Below are positions 50,521 to 59,577 of a stretch of DNA of 64,000 bases, in pieces; the stretch's first letter is position 1; each line of letters begins with the position of its first letter. The notes below the pieces were generated by a model. That model saw nothing but the letters and a program-made list of their open reading frames with translations. It was not told the origin of the DNA and searched no databases. The translations under genes were made by a program, and so were the position numbers. The DNA is from Cupriavidus basilensis. GTDB lineage: Bacteria > Pseudomonadota > Gammaproteobacteria > Burkholderiales > Burkholderiaceae. The stretch covers positions 496,001 through 560,000 of the forward strand of contig NZ_CP010537.1 in NCBI RefSeq assembly GCF_000832305.1, given 5' to 3'.

Positions 50521-51231
50521 CTAATTCAATACGTCTTCACGCTTGCCCACGCGGAAAGCGATCTCGCCGACACCCGCCACACCGGCGGTCACTTCGTCGC
50601 CGGGCTGCAGCGCGCCCACGCCGGCCGGCGTGCCCGTGAAGATCAGGTCGCCAGGTGCCAGGGTCACGCTTTGCGACACATGGGCAATGACGTCGGCCAC
50701 GGGCCAGATCAGCTCGTCCAGGTCGCCTTCCTGGCGCGTCTCGCCATTGACCTTGAGCCACACGTGGCCTGCGCCGGGATGGCCGATGCTGGCCACGGGG
50801 TGCAGCGGGCCGCAAGGGCCGGAGGCGTCGAAGCCCTTGGACCAGTCCCACGGACGGCTCATCTTCTTGGCGGTGTCCTGCAGGTCGCGGCGGGTCAGGT
50901 CCACGCCCACGGCATAGCCCCACACCAGGTCGAGTGCCTGCTCGGGCTGGATGTTCGCGCCGCCCTTGCCGATCGCCACTACCAGTTCGATCTCGTGGTG
51001 CAGGTTCTCCGTGAGCGGCGGATATGGCACTGTGCCCTCAGCGGCCACGACGGCATCGGCCGGCTTGGTGAAGAAGAACGGCGGTTCGCGGTCCGGGTCA
51101 TTGCCCATCTCGCGGGCGTGCGCGGCGTAGTTGCGGCCCACGCAAAACACGCGGCGGATGGGAAAGCGGGCGCTGCTGCCGGCCACGGCGACGCTTGCCT
51201 GTTCGGCGGGCTGGATAACGTATTCGGTCAT
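50521..51231 (-). CDS. Fumarylacetoacetate hydrolase (FAA) family protein
   Basis: A 236-residue FAA-family hydrolase. Metal ligands are the E-x-E pair in HHEIELVVAIGKG and D in GYAVGVDLTRRDLQ; RVFCVGRNYAAHAREMGND and FFFTKPADAVV are typical of the short bacterial branch (YcgM/fumarylpyruvate hydrolase-like). It cleaves C-C bonds in beta-diketo acids such as acylpyruvates or fumarylpyruvate. The start is ATG 51231; upstream in-frame codons read VOC antisense text. It is 35 bp after the VOC gene, in one unit controlled by the divergent LysR. Confidence 0.92.
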   Translation of the reverse strand: MTEYVIQPAEQASVAVAGSSARFPIRRVFCVGRNYAAHAREMGNDPDREPPFFFTKPADAVVAAEGTVPYPPLTENLHHEIELVVAIGKGGANIQPEQALDLVWGYAVGVDLTRRDLQDTAKKMSRPWDWSKGFDASGPCGPLHPVASIGHPGAGHVWLKVNGETRQEGDLDELIWPVADVIAHVSQSVTLAPGDLIFTGTPAGVGALQPGDEVTAGVAGVGEIAFRVGKREDVLN

Positions 51232-51265
51232 GTTGGGGTCCGTCTGTGACGATAGCGGGGAGGGA

Positions 51266-51688
51266 TTACTTTGCGAAGACCTGGCTGATGTCGCCAAAAG
51301 CCTTGAACTCCAGCGCGTTGCCCGACGGATCCAGGAAGAACATCGTCGCCTGCTCGCCGACCTGCCCCTTGAAGCGCACATGCGGCTCGATCACGAACTG
51401 CGTATGCGCTGCGCGCAGCTTCTGCGCCAGCGCTTCCCAGGCATCCATGGACAGGATCGCGCCGAAGTGGCGCACCGGCACCTCGTCGCCGTCGACGGCG
51501 CTGGTGGCACGGTGGCCGCATTCTTCCGGCGCGAGGTGGGCGACGACCTGGTGGCCATAGAAATTGAAATCGATCCAGGCGTCTGAGCTGCGCCCTTCGG
51601 GGCAGCCGAGGAGCTCGCCATAGAAGCGGCGGGCTTCCTCCAGGTCGTTGACGGGGAAGGCCAGGTGGAACAACGGGGTTGCGCTCAT
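51266..51688 (-). CDS. VOC/glyoxalase superfamily protein (2)
   Basis: A 140-residue VOC protein: [20 protein letters not shown] with metal His near residue 8, [28 protein letters not shown] and [16 protein letters not shown] at the C-terminal module. It keeps the H/H/E-type metal residues, so it is probably a metal-dependent dioxygenase or isomerase-like enzyme. It is the first gene of the VOC-FAA unit, divergent from a LysR gene across 189 AT-rich bp. The start is ATG 51688; a longer reading from 51817 is non-conserved. Confidence 0.9.
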   Translation of the reverse strand: MSATPLFHLAFPVNDLEEARRFYGELLGCPEGRSSDAWIDFNFYGHQVVAHLAPEECGHRATSAVDGDEVPVRHFGAILSMDAWEALAQKLRAAHTQFVIEPHVRFKGQVGEQATMFFLDPSGNALEFKAFGDISQVFAK

Positions 51689-51877
51689 CAAAGGGGCTCT
51701 TGTGGGTGGGGGTTGTCGGTGTGTTGCCGGTGTGTTGCCGCGTTTGATTGTAATCAGCAGAAGTCGTAATATGAAACGAATGATTTCTGTGCTTAGTATC
51801 AAAAATTTCAATATCAATCACGCCATGCCGCCTGTAGTCCCCGCATGACTCCGGCATGATCCCGGCATGACCCCCAA

Positions 51878-52750
51878 ATGATCCGTTACTTCCGCACCTT
51901 CCTCGTGGCGGCTGAGACCTCGTCCTTTTCCGCCGCCGGCGCACGCCTCGCCCTCACCCAGTCAGCGGTGAGCACCCAGATACGCCGGCTGGAGGAAGAC
52001 CTTGGCTGCACGTTGTTCGAACGGGCCGGCAAATCGGTCGCGCTGAGCCAGGAGGGCCGCAAGCTGCTGCCTGAAGCCATGCGCTTCGTCGCGCTATACG
52101 AGTCCATGAAGGGCCGCGCGCATTGCGCCTCCGACACCACGCCGCTGGAGCTTGGCGCCGTCTCCACCGTGCAGGCCACGCTGCTGCCCGGAGCCATGAA
52201 GCGCTTTCGCGCCGGATTTCCCAAGACACACGTCAACATCGTCCCCGGCACGTCTACCCAGTTGCTGACCCAGGTCGATGCCCGAGAGCTCGACGTGGCG
52301 GTGCTGATCAAGCCAAGGCTCGGCATTCCGCAGGAACTCAAATGGGTGCCGCTGATGCGCGAGCGCTTTGTCGGCATTGCGCCGGCGGGCTCGCCGCGCG
52401 ACTTGAAGGCGGTGCTGGCGGCCATGCCCTTCATCCGCTACAACCGGCATTCCATGGGTGGGCAACTGGTGGACCGCTATCTGCGCCGGCACCGGCTGTG
52501 GGTGGAGGAAGGCATGGAACTGGACGAGCCCGCCGTGATCCTGCGGATGGTCGACGAAGGGCTGGGCTGCGCGATCATTCCGGCCGCGCTGGTGCCGCTG
52601 CAAGCCGCGCGCCACGTGGTGGAGATACCGTTGCCCGGCGAGCCCATGTTCCGCGAGATCGGCGTCCTGGTCAGGCAGTCGGCGCTCAAGCGCGCGTCGA
52701 TGGCAGCGCTGATCGATGCGCTTGTCGTCGAGACCGCGCACGCAACATGA
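51878..52750 (+). CDS. LysR-type transcriptional regulator (6), divergent from VOC-FAA genes
   Basis: A 290-residue LysR regulator. The HTH is at about residues 1-58 (FRTFLVAAETSSFSAAGARL, LTQSAVSTQIRRLEEDLGCT), and the effector domain includes ELGAVSTVQATLLPGAMKRF. The start is ATG 51878. The divergent gap contains AT-rich near-symmetric sequence (TATCAAAAATTTCAATA, 51797-51813), a possible binding site. Likely targets are the VOC and FAA genes, and perhaps the aldolase operon further on. Confidence 0.92.
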   Translation: MIRYFRTFLVAAETSSFSAAGARLALTQSAVSTQIRRLEEDLGCTLFERAGKSVALSQEGRKLLPEAMRFVALYESMKGRAHCASDTTPLELGAVSTVQATLLPGAMKRFRAGFPKTHVNIVPGTSTQLLTQVDARELDVAVLIKPRLGIPQELKWVPLMRERFVGIAPAGSPRDLKAVLAAMPFIRYNRHSMGGQLVDRYLRRHRLWVEEGMELDEPAVILRMVDEGLGCAIIPAALVPLQAARHVVEIPLPGEPMFREIGVLVRQSALKRASMAALIDALVVETAHAT

Positions 52751-53290
52751 TGCCCTTGCCCGGGCCGCGCAAACGCCGCCGCGGCCTGAAAAAAAATGCG
52801 CCCCGCGCGGCGGGAGCGCACGCGGGGCGACCAGGACGACATGGCAGCGCCCACAAGGGCGCTGCCGGACCAGCAAATCTTCAGATGTTCAAGGTTCCGG
52901 GTTCACGTTCAGTCAGGGCGCTGCCGGGCAAGGCGCCGCAGAACGTTCCGTGATGGTTACGACGCTGTGGCACCTCGTCGCGTTTCGCGAGGTGCGGCGG
53001 CATCTTAAGCAGCGGGAAGAGGGATCAATGCGAGGAGGAGCAGGGCCATTGCGCCCTTATCCCGGCTTTAGGAACGGCGGAGCGGCCTGTCGCCGGCGAG
53101 GCGGGAGCGGGCAGGGCGGATGAACTGCCGCGTGCGTCACCTGGCGGGCGCTTGGCGCGGCAATTCGCCGCATATTGGTGCACATGCCACGCATGTGTTG
53201 TCATGCCTTTCAACACGCAGGCATTGATTGCGCCAGGCCGGCCAGGAAGACTTGTCGCAGGGCTACAACAGGTGCAACCCATTGACAGGA
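52751..53290. other. Gene-free interval of about 540 bp
   Basis: Between the LysR stop and the GST stop (converging genes). It holds one GC-rich hairpin with an A-run (52789-52829) and a weaker stem GCACCTCG/CGAGGTGC near 52970-52996. Open frames here are short and shadow-like; I see no RNA gene or mobile remnant. Confidence 0.6.
52789..52829 (-). terminator. Possible intrinsic terminator, minus direction
   Basis: CGCCCCGCG (52799-52807) pairs with CGCGGGGCG (52821-52829); an A-run at 52789-52796 gives a U-tract for minus-strand transcripts. It could stop antisense read-through into the LysR gene, 40 bp away, or end a long GST transcript. Confidence 0.5.
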
Positions 53291-53986
53291 TCAGGCAACC
53301 GGCGGCTCACCCTGGAGAAAGCGCGCCGGGATGGCGTCCTTGATTGGGAGCATGTGGAAGTAGGGGCGGGCCTCGGCCAGCACCCGCGCAACCGAAGGAC
53401 GAGCCACCAGGCGCTCGAAATAAGCGGCCAGGAGCGGATGCGTTTGCGCGAACGGCACCACCATTGCCGCGTAGAACAGCGCGGGTTCCGCGGCGCAGTC
53501 GGCCAGCGTGAAGTGCTCGCCGGCCATCCAGGTGCGGCTGGCCATGCGCTGCTCGATCAAATCGTAGGCAGTGCGCAGCGCGGCTTGCGCGTCCGCCACG
53601 CCGCGTGGGTCGCGCTCTGCCTCGGCCCGTAGCTGGTCGCCCACGATCTTCTGCATCGGCTGGTGCACGTACAGGTCGAAGATGCGATCCCACAGCCGCG
53701 CCTCGCGGCGCGCATCGTCGCCGGCCGGCAGCAGCGCTTGCGCGCCCGGGTAGTGCTGGTCGAGATAGTCGATGATGATCGTGGTTTCCGGGAGCGTCAC
53801 GTCGCGGCTGTCGTCGCGCAGCACCGGCATCTTGCCGACGGGCCAGAGCGCCAGGAACGCGGCGCGCGAGTCCTTTTCGCCAAGGTGCACCACAACGCCG
53901 GAAAATGGCGTCTGGTTTTCGTAGAGCGCGATCAGCACCTTGTGACAGAACGAAGACAGCGGATGGTAGTGGAGAGTCAGGGCCAT
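53291..53986 (-). CDS. Glutathione S-transferase family protein
   Basis: A 231-residue GST. The N-terminal thioredoxin-fold domain reads LHYHPLSSFCHKVLIALYEN, with VGKMPVLRDD (cis-Pro loop) and LPETTIIIDYLDQ, where E/T bind the gamma-glutamyl part. An all-helical C-terminal domain follows (about 95-225). Ser/Cys in SSFCHK is the likely glutathione-activating site. Function may be detoxification or a GSH-dependent reaction. The start is ATG 53986, 29 bp after the MFS transporter stop on the same strand. Confidence 0.9.
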   Translation of the reverse strand: MALTLHYHPLSSFCHKVLIALYENQTPFSGVVVHLGEKDSRAAFLALWPVGKMPVLRDDSRDVTLPETTIIIDYLDQHYPGAQALLPAGDDARREARLWDRIFDLYVHQPMQKIVGDQLRAEAERDPRGVADAQAALRTAYDLIEQRMASRTWMAGEHFTLADCAAEPALFYAAMVVPFAQTHPLLAAYFERLVARPSVARVLAEARPYFHMLPIKDAIPARFLQGEPPVA

Positions 53987-54014
53987 GATCGTTGCTCCTT
54001 GCCGTAGTGCCCGC

Positions 54015-55244
54015 CTACGTGGCCATCAGCTGCGGCGGCCGCGGGCGCGTGGCCACCGCAAAGGCAATCTGCGCCAGCCCGGCGGCCAGCCCCAGCGCCA
54101 CGCCGATCTGCCACGCCAGGGTGTAGGAGCCCAGCGCATCGTAGACCAGCCCACCGCCAAACGCGCCGACGAAGCTGCCGATCTGGTGGCTGAAGAACGC
54201 CACGCCGCCTAGCATGGCCTGCCAGCGCAGGCCGAAGGTCTGCGCGATCCAGCCCGCCACCAGCGGCGCGACGCCCAGCCACAGGAAGCCCATCACGGCG
54301 GCAAACACCAGCGTGCTGCCCGGCGTGGGCGCCGATGAGAAGTACCAGGCCAGCGCCAGCGAGCGCACGCTGTAGATGGTGCCGAGCAGCACCAGCTTGT
54401 TGGCCCGCCCGCCAGCCCAGCCGAAGAACAGGCTGCCCAATACATTGAAGCCGCCGATCACGCCGAGCGCCTTGGCGCTGAGCATCGGGTCCATGCCGCA
54501 GATGTCGAGATACGAAGGCAGGTGCGTGGTGAGGAAGACCAGTTGCATGCCGCACACGAAATACGCGGCGCCCATCACCAGGAACGCCTTGTTCCGCAGG
54601 GCCGCGCCAAGCGCCTCGCGCGCATTCTGCTGCACGGCGCCGGGCAACGAGGGCAACGGCAGGCGATCCACCTTGCCCGCGTACCACGCGGCGGGCAGCA
54701 TGACCAGCGCAAGCAGGATAAAGGCCGCCAGCCCCACGCGCCAGCCGAACGACTGCGCCACCACCTGCCCGATCGGCGCCGCCACCAGCGCCCCGAGCGA
54801 GCCGGCGCCGGACACAATGCCAAGCACCGCGCTGCGCAATGCCGCCGGCACCGGCCGCGCAGCCACCGCCATGGCAATGGCGCTGCCCGTGCAAGCCATC
54901 GATGCGCCGATCGCCACGCCCGCGCCGAGCGTCACGCCTGCGATGCCGTGCGCCGTGGCCAGCAGCGCCAGCCCCAGCACATAAAGCAGCGAGCCGCTCA
55001 TCATCAACGGCCGGAACCCCACCCGCGTGGCCCAGGCGCCGGCCATGGGCTGGAGCAGCCCCCAGGCCAGGTTCTGCACCGCGATCGCAATCGTGAAATC
55101 CGACACCGAGATGCCGATGTCCCTGGTCAGCGGGGGCATGAAGATGCCAAGGCTCTGGCGCAGGCCCATGGCCAGGCTCAGCATGACGGAAGCACCGAGC
55201 AGGATCGGCAGGACGGGGCGGAGGTCGGACAGGCGAGGGGGCAC
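54015..55244 (-). CDS. Major facilitator superfamily transporter (oxalate/formate- or monocarboxylate-like)
   Basis: A 409-residue membrane protein with 12 predicted helices. SLAMGLRQSLGIFMPPLTRD in helix 1 and ALRSAVLGIVSGAGSLGALV are typical of the MCT/OFA-like branch that moves organic anions. The start is GTG 55244, with only a weak ribosome-binding site (AGAGACCGTTCC). Three GATAT hexamers in dyad symmetry lie 103 bp upstream (55347-55364). It is followed directly by the GST gene; a functional link is unproven. Confidence 0.88.
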   Translation of the reverse strand: MPPRLSDLRPVLPILLGASVMLSLAMGLRQSLGIFMPPLTRDIGISVSDFTIAIAVQNLAWGLLQPMAGAWATRVGFRPLMMSGSLLYVLGLALLATAHGIAGVTLGAGVAIGASMACTGSAIAMAVAARPVPAALRSAVLGIVSGAGSLGALVAAPIGQVVAQSFGWRVGLAAFILLALVMLPAAWYAGKVDRLPLPSLPGAVQQNAREALGAALRNKAFLVMGAAYFVCGMQLVFLTTHLPSYLDICGMDPMLSAKALGVIGGFNVLGSLFFGWAGGRANKLVLLGTIYSVRSLALAWYFSSAPTPGSTLVFAAVMGFLWLGVAPLVAGWIAQTFGLRWQAMLGGVAFFSHQIGSFVGAFGGGLVYDALGSYTLAWQIGVALGLAAGLAQIAFAVATRPRPPQLMAT

Positions 55245-55346
55245 GGTGGAACGGTCTCTGTCTTTGTATTGTTGTTATTGTTTTCTTCTTTGTCGTGACC
55301 TGATCGGCACACTACGGGCAGCCTTGAAGCCACGTAGCCGTGAAGT

Positions 55347-55364
55347 GATATCGATATGGATATC
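55347..55364. promoter_or_regulatory. Symmetric GATATC motif upstream of the MFS gene
   Basis: GATATC-GATATG-GATATC: two identical palindromic hexamers flank a third near-copy, 18 bp in all, in the 220-bp gene-free stretch upstream of the transporter. Regular hexamer spacing suggests a regulator site (inference). Confidence 0.35.
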
Positions 55365-55464
55365 AACATGCGGGCCGATCGGATAACCCGGCCGAGGGTA
55401 AGTCCGGGCGCAAGCGCTGTCAATCTGGATATGGCAAAGGCTGGGTTTGGCTAGCCGGGCGAGG

Positions 55465-55980
55465 TCAAGGGTTGCGTGCCGTCTCCCACAGCCCCTCCAT
55501 CATCACCGGGTAGGCCACAGGCCTGAAGGCAGTGAACTGGATATCCCGCACGTGGGTGAAGCTCGACCACAGCAGCCGCGTCCCCTTGAGCCAGCGGGAC
55601 CCCTTTACCCTGGCTTGGACCAACTGAAGCTCCGCGGCCGTTGCCGGGCGCAGCGGACCAATGGTGCCATAGAGGCGTACCCCTGGCGGCTGGTGAAAGC
55701 GGCCGCGCAGCAGCGAACGAAACCAGAAGCCTTTGCCGGAATCGACGGCCATCAGGCAAACCTGGTCGTTGTGGGCAAGGTTGGCGGCCAGCGTGCTGGT
55801 GTAGCGGTCGAAGAAGAATGCCGTCTGGTCCGCGCGCGCGAACACGGTCCCGATGGGCGTGACCGTAGGCATGCCGTCGGCGCCGACGGTGGCGAGGGCG
55901 CAGTAAAGGGAGGATCGCTGTCCGCGCTCGATCAGCGCGCGGATGGTGGGCCAGGCATCGGCAAGGCAAGGCGTTTGCAT
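55465..55980 (-). CDS. Pyridoxamine 5'-phosphate oxidase-like flavoprotein
   Basis: A 171-residue protein of the PNPOx-like split-barrel fold: SLYCALATVGADGMPTVTPI and GTVFARADQTAFFFDRYTST are the FMN-binding beta-strands, and LRGRFHQPPGVRLYGTIGPL lies in the second half. Members include FMN- or F420-binding reductases and general-stress proteins; the specific role is unknown. The start is ATG 55980, where homology begins. It lies 83 bp from the nitronate monooxygenase stop on the same strand. Confidence 0.82.
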   Translation of the reverse strand: MQTPCLADAWPTIRALIERGQRSSLYCALATVGADGMPTVTPIGTVFARADQTAFFFDRYTSTLAANLAHNDQVCLMAVDSGKGFWFRSLLRGRFHQPPGVRLYGTIGPLRPATAAELQLVQARVKGSRWLKGTRLLWSSFTHVRDIQFTAFRPVAYPVMMEGLWETARNP

Positions 55981-56062
55981 AGAGGTCCGTGGAGGTTGTC
56001 GGGACACGCCGGGTTGCGCGCGCCCCTTATTTATACGAACCACGGCGGCCGCATGTCAAACT

Positions 56063-57070
56063 TCAGGACATTGACGCGGCCGCCCGGGCCGCCGGCGCGA
56101 AGCGCTTGCGCTGCATCTCATCGGCGGCGCGGTGATACCCGGCCTCAAGCGTGGCGATGATGTCCGCCACGTGCTCGCTCGCATCGATGGAGCCGCATCC
56201 GTGGCCGGCGCCGCGAACATCGCGCCAGACCTTTACGTTGCCGTCCCCGGTACTGCGGTACTTGCTGGTTTCCTCGCTGAACGGCGGCAGGTTGTCGGGG
56301 TCCAGGTTTGCCTTGACCAGGCTTGCCCGCAGGTAGTTGCCGTACACCCCGGTAAAGGTGTTGCTGTAGACGATGTCGGCCGCCGTGCTCTGGATGAGCT
56401 CTTCCTTGTAGACATCGCTCACGCACGACTCCTGCGCGGCGAGAAAGCGCGTGCCCATGTACGCGAGATCAGCGCCCATGGCCTGCGCGGCCAGCACGTC
56501 GCCGCCCGTAGATATGGCGCCGCCCAGCACGACGGCGCCATCGAAGAAGCGCCGCACCTCGTTGATCAGGGCGAACGGGCTGCGGTCCCCGCCCTGGCCG
56601 CCAGCGCCGGCGGCCACCAGGATCAGGCCATCCACGCCCATCGACGCGGCTTTCCTGGCATGCCGCACATTGGTCACGTCATGCAAGACCAGGCCACCGT
56701 AGGCATGCACTTCCTGGATGACTTCCATTGGCGGGGCCTTCAGGCTGGTGATGATAATGGGAACCTGGTGCTCAACGATGGTGACGAGGTCTTGCTCCCA
56801 GCGTGTGTTGAGCTTGCTCATGACCTGGTTCACGGCGAAGGGCGCGACCTTGCGCGCCGGGTCAGCCCGCCGCGCGGCAGCCAGGCGCTCGCGAATCTCC
56901 GCGATCCAGTCGGCAAGCTGCGCCTGCGGGCGCGCGTTGAGCGCTGGGAAGGCCCCCACGATGCCGTTTATGCATTGCTGGACCACCAGTTCGATGCCCG
57001 AGCTGATGAACATGGGTGACCCGATGATTGGCAGGCGAAGCGCATTGTTCAGCGCCGACGGAATGGCCAT
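56063..57070 (-). CDS. Nitronate monooxygenase (2-nitropropane dioxygenase family)
   Basis: A 335-residue FMN-dependent TIM-barrel enzyme. FMN-binding landmarks are LPIIGSPMFISSGIELVVQQ at the start, ILVAAGAGGQGGDRSPFAL and VVLGGAISTGGDVLAAQAMG-ADLAYMGTRFLA. It oxidises propionate-3-nitronate or alkyl nitronates; some relatives have other oxidoreductase roles. The start is ATG 57070 with AAGGAAATTCC upstream. It converges with no gene and lies upstream of the PNPOx-like gene. A 289-bp gap separates it from the next porin. Confidence 0.9.
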   Translation of the reverse strand: MAIPSALNNALRLPIIGSPMFISSGIELVVQQCINGIVGAFPALNARPQAQLADWIAEIRERLAAARRADPARKVAPFAVNQVMSKLNTRWEQDLVTIVEHQVPIIITSLKAPPMEVIQEVHAYGGLVLHDVTNVRHARKAASMGVDGLILVAAGAGGQGGDRSPFALINEVRRFFDGAVVLGGAISTGGDVLAAQAMGADLAYMGTRFLAAQESCVSDVYKEELIQSTAADIVYSNTFTGVYGNYLRASLVKANLDPDNLPPFSEETSKYRSTGDGNVKVWRDVRGAGHGCGSIDASEHVADIIATLEAGYHRAADEMQRKRFAPAARAAASMS

Positions 57071-57359
57071 GGAATTTCCTTGTGGGATGGAGGGAGGGGC
57101 AGTGCTTCGAAGAACTATACGAGCCGTGCGCCGGCCGCGTCCAATGCGCGTTCGGGCTTTAATGATGCGAACCTCGCATGAAACGCTCCATGCCGTCTGC
57201 CCCGTCTCCTTCGCATTGATTCCACTCTCACATCAATAAACCCGGAACCGTCATTGGACGCTCCCGGGTCGATATGAAATAGTTTGCGGCAGGACATCTC
57301 GCCGGACGCGATGCTCCCACGGATCAGAACAATAACGATGGCAGGAGGAGATTTCGAGT

Positions 57360-58475
57360 ATGAAGCAATCGCTTTTCGCGTTGGCTGCATTCAGCCTGTT
57401 CGCTGGTGTGGCGCAGGCCGATTCCAGTGTGACCTTGTACGGCGTCGTGGATACCAATATCGAGTACGTCACCAATCTTTCCGGCGTCACGCCGTCCGCG
57501 GCCAATGGCTTTGCCGCCGGCCCGGCCAGCAACGTGGCACGGATGACGGCGGGTGGGTTGTCCGGCTCGCGCTGGGGCCTGCGCGGCGTGGAGGAGCTCG
57601 GCGGCGGCATGAAAGCCTTGTTTGTGCTGGAGAACGGCTTTGGCTCCGACGATGGCAAGCTGCAGCAAGGTGGCCGCCTGTTCGGGCGGCAGGCCTACGT
57701 GGGCCTGGAGAGCGCGAGCTTCGGCCGGGTTACCTTCGGCCGCCAGTACTCCACGCTGTTCAGCATGCTCGCTGATTTCTCCCCCACGGGCTACGCGAGC
57801 CAGTACGAGCCATTCGTGGCGTTGCTTGGCCTTAACGTCAGGTCGGACAACACGGTCAAGTACAACGGTGTCTTTGGGCCTGTCACGGCCATCGCGCACT
57901 GGAGCTTCGGCAACGGCGTTGCCGGTGGCGGCGAGGTGCCAGGGCAATTCCGCCGCGATACCGGCTACGGGGCGGGTGTGTCCTACGCAGCCGGCCCGTT
58001 CGGCGCGAGCCTTGCCTATGACCAGTTCAACCCCACGCTAAACGCGGCGGGCGGCACCGGCACGTTCAAGAAGGTCGGCGCCGCCGCTAGTTACACCGTG
58101 GGTGCCGCAAAGCTCATGGGCGGCTACCGCTGGGGCAAGAACACCGACGCCAGCGGCGCTGCGATCCTGCGCGACGACTACTACTGGCTCGGCACCAACT
58201 ACCAAGCCACGCCGGCGCTCGGCCTCACACTGGCCTACTACTACGACGACGTAAAGAGCCTGGGCGGCGCGAACATCAAGAACCCGTGGCAGGTATCGTT
58301 CATGGTGGACTACAACCTGTCCAAGCGCACGGATGTGTACCTGAGCACGGCCTATGCCAAGAACGCCGGCCTGGATTTCGATACCTCGGCGAACAGCTTC
58401 GCCAATGGCTATTTCCTTGGCACGGGCAAGGACAGCATGCTGGGTGCGGCCGTCGGCATCCGTCACAAATTCTGA
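57360..58475 (+). CDS. Burkholderiales general porin (2)
   Basis: A 371-residue porin_4-family protein. The signal peptide MKQSLFALAAFSLFAGVAQA is followed by DSSVTLYGVVDTNIEYVTNL, SRWGLRGVEELGGGMKALFV, RQAYVGLESASFGRVTFGRQ and the terminal F (AAVGIRHKF). It forms trimeric outer-membrane channels for small, often anionic, solutes. It starts at ATG 57360 with AGGAGGAGATTTCGAGT. It is the first gene of a plus-strand set: porin, Bug receptor, CoA ligase, enoyl-CoA hydratase. Confidence 0.94.
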   Translation: MKQSLFALAAFSLFAGVAQADSSVTLYGVVDTNIEYVTNLSGVTPSAANGFAAGPASNVARMTAGGLSGSRWGLRGVEELGGGMKALFVLENGFGSDDGKLQQGGRLFGRQAYVGLESASFGRVTFGRQYSTLFSMLADFSPTGYASQYEPFVALLGLNVRSDNTVKYNGVFGPVTAIAHWSFGNGVAGGGEVPGQFRRDTGYGAGVSYAAGPFGASLAYDQFNPTLNAAGGTGTFKKVGAAASYTVGAAKLMGGYRWGKNTDASGAAILRDDYYWLGTNYQATPALGLTLAYYYDDVKSLGGANIKNPWQVSFMVDYNLSKRTDVYLSTAYAKNAGLDFDTSANSFANGYFLGTGKDSMLGAAVGIRHKF

Positions 58476-58501
58476 TGCTGCGCGCATCCCAAGAGGAGTG
58501 T

Positions 58502-59530
58502 ATGAACATGATCGCGAATAGCCGGTTCCCAGCTTTGTCACGGACGCGCCGCGCGCGGCTTGCGGCAGCGCCTGCCGTCTTGCTGGGGCTTGCGGCCCTG
58601 GGGCCAGGTGCGTCAGCGCAGCAGCCCGATGCATTTCCATCGCGTCCCGTCCGTGTCATCACGCCGTTCCCCGCAGGCGGATCCACCGACAACTTTCTTC
58701 GCCCGCTTGCCATCCGGGTCGCCAGGATCCTGGCCCAGCCCGTCGTGATCGAGCCCCGGCCGGGCGGCAACACGATCATTGCGACCAGCGCCGTGGCGAA
58801 GAGCCCCGCCGATGGCTACACCCTGTTGATCGCCGTCAACACGCTGCTGACCAACTCCGCGCTCTACCGCAAGCTGCCCTACAACACGGCAACCGATCTG
58901 GTTCCCGTCACCTACCTGGGCGAAGACGGCTTCGCGGTGGCCGTCAGCGGCACGCTGCCCGTGACCAACCTCGCGGGCTTTCTCGCCCTGGCCAGGACCA
59001 AGCCGGGTGGCCTCACCTACGGGACATCGACGGTAGGCGGCACGACGCACCTGGGCCCGGTGCTGCTCGAACAGATGGCGGGGATCAAGCTGACGCAGGT
59101 TTCCTACAAAGGTGGGCCGACCCTGCTCAACGACCTGGGCTCCGGCGTCATCGACATGACCTTCGATGGCTACACCGGGATGGCGCCGTTGCTGCCTACC
59201 GGCAGGGTCAAGGTGATCGCGCAAACGGGCCCGCACCGCAGTCCTTCCATGCCGGGCATACCGCTGGCCTCCGAAACACCGGGCATGGAGAAGTTTTCCG
59301 TGAAATTCCACGTAGGCCTGTACGCGCCGGCGGGTACGCCGGTGGCGGTCCTGCGCAAGCTGAACCTGGCGTTTCGCGAAGCGGTCGACGAAGAGATCAA
59401 GGCGAAGTCGCTGGCTTACAACCTCCAGCCGCTCAACCTCAGCGTGGAGGAATCCGCGCGGTACTTCCAGACGGAGCTGAAATTCTGGTCGGACGCGGTT
59501 CGCCATTCCGGCATCTCGATCGAAGAATAG
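58502..59530 (+). CDS. Bug/TctC-type periplasmic solute receptor (5)
   Basis: A 342-residue Bug receptor with a long signal peptide (about 1-40, ending ASAQ). Family motifs: RPVRVITPFPAGGSTDNFLR, VVIEPRPGGNTIIATSAVAK and LTQVSYKGGPTLLNDLGSG. The start is ATG 58502 with AAGAGGAGTGT. It lies 26 bp after the porin and 47 bp before the CoA ligase, so it should capture the acid that the ligase activates. Confidence 0.93.
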   Translation: MNMIANSRFPALSRTRRARLAAAPAVLLGLAALGPGASAQQPDAFPSRPVRVITPFPAGGSTDNFLRPLAIRVARILAQPVVIEPRPGGNTIIATSAVAKSPADGYTLLIAVNTLLTNSALYRKLPYNTATDLVPVTYLGEDGFAVAVSGTLPVTNLAGFLALARTKPGGLTYGTSTVGGTTHLGPVLLEQMAGIKLTQVSYKGGPTLLNDLGSGVIDMTFDGYTGMAPLLPTGRVKVIAQTGPHRSPSMPGIPLASETPGMEKFSVKFHVGLYAPAGTPVAVLRKLNLAFREAVDEEIKAKSLAYNLQPLNLSVEESARYFQTELKFWSDAVRHSGISIEE

Positions 59531-59577
59531 AAGCCATGCAATCCGCAATGGCACCAAGCCGACTAGCCAACTGAATC

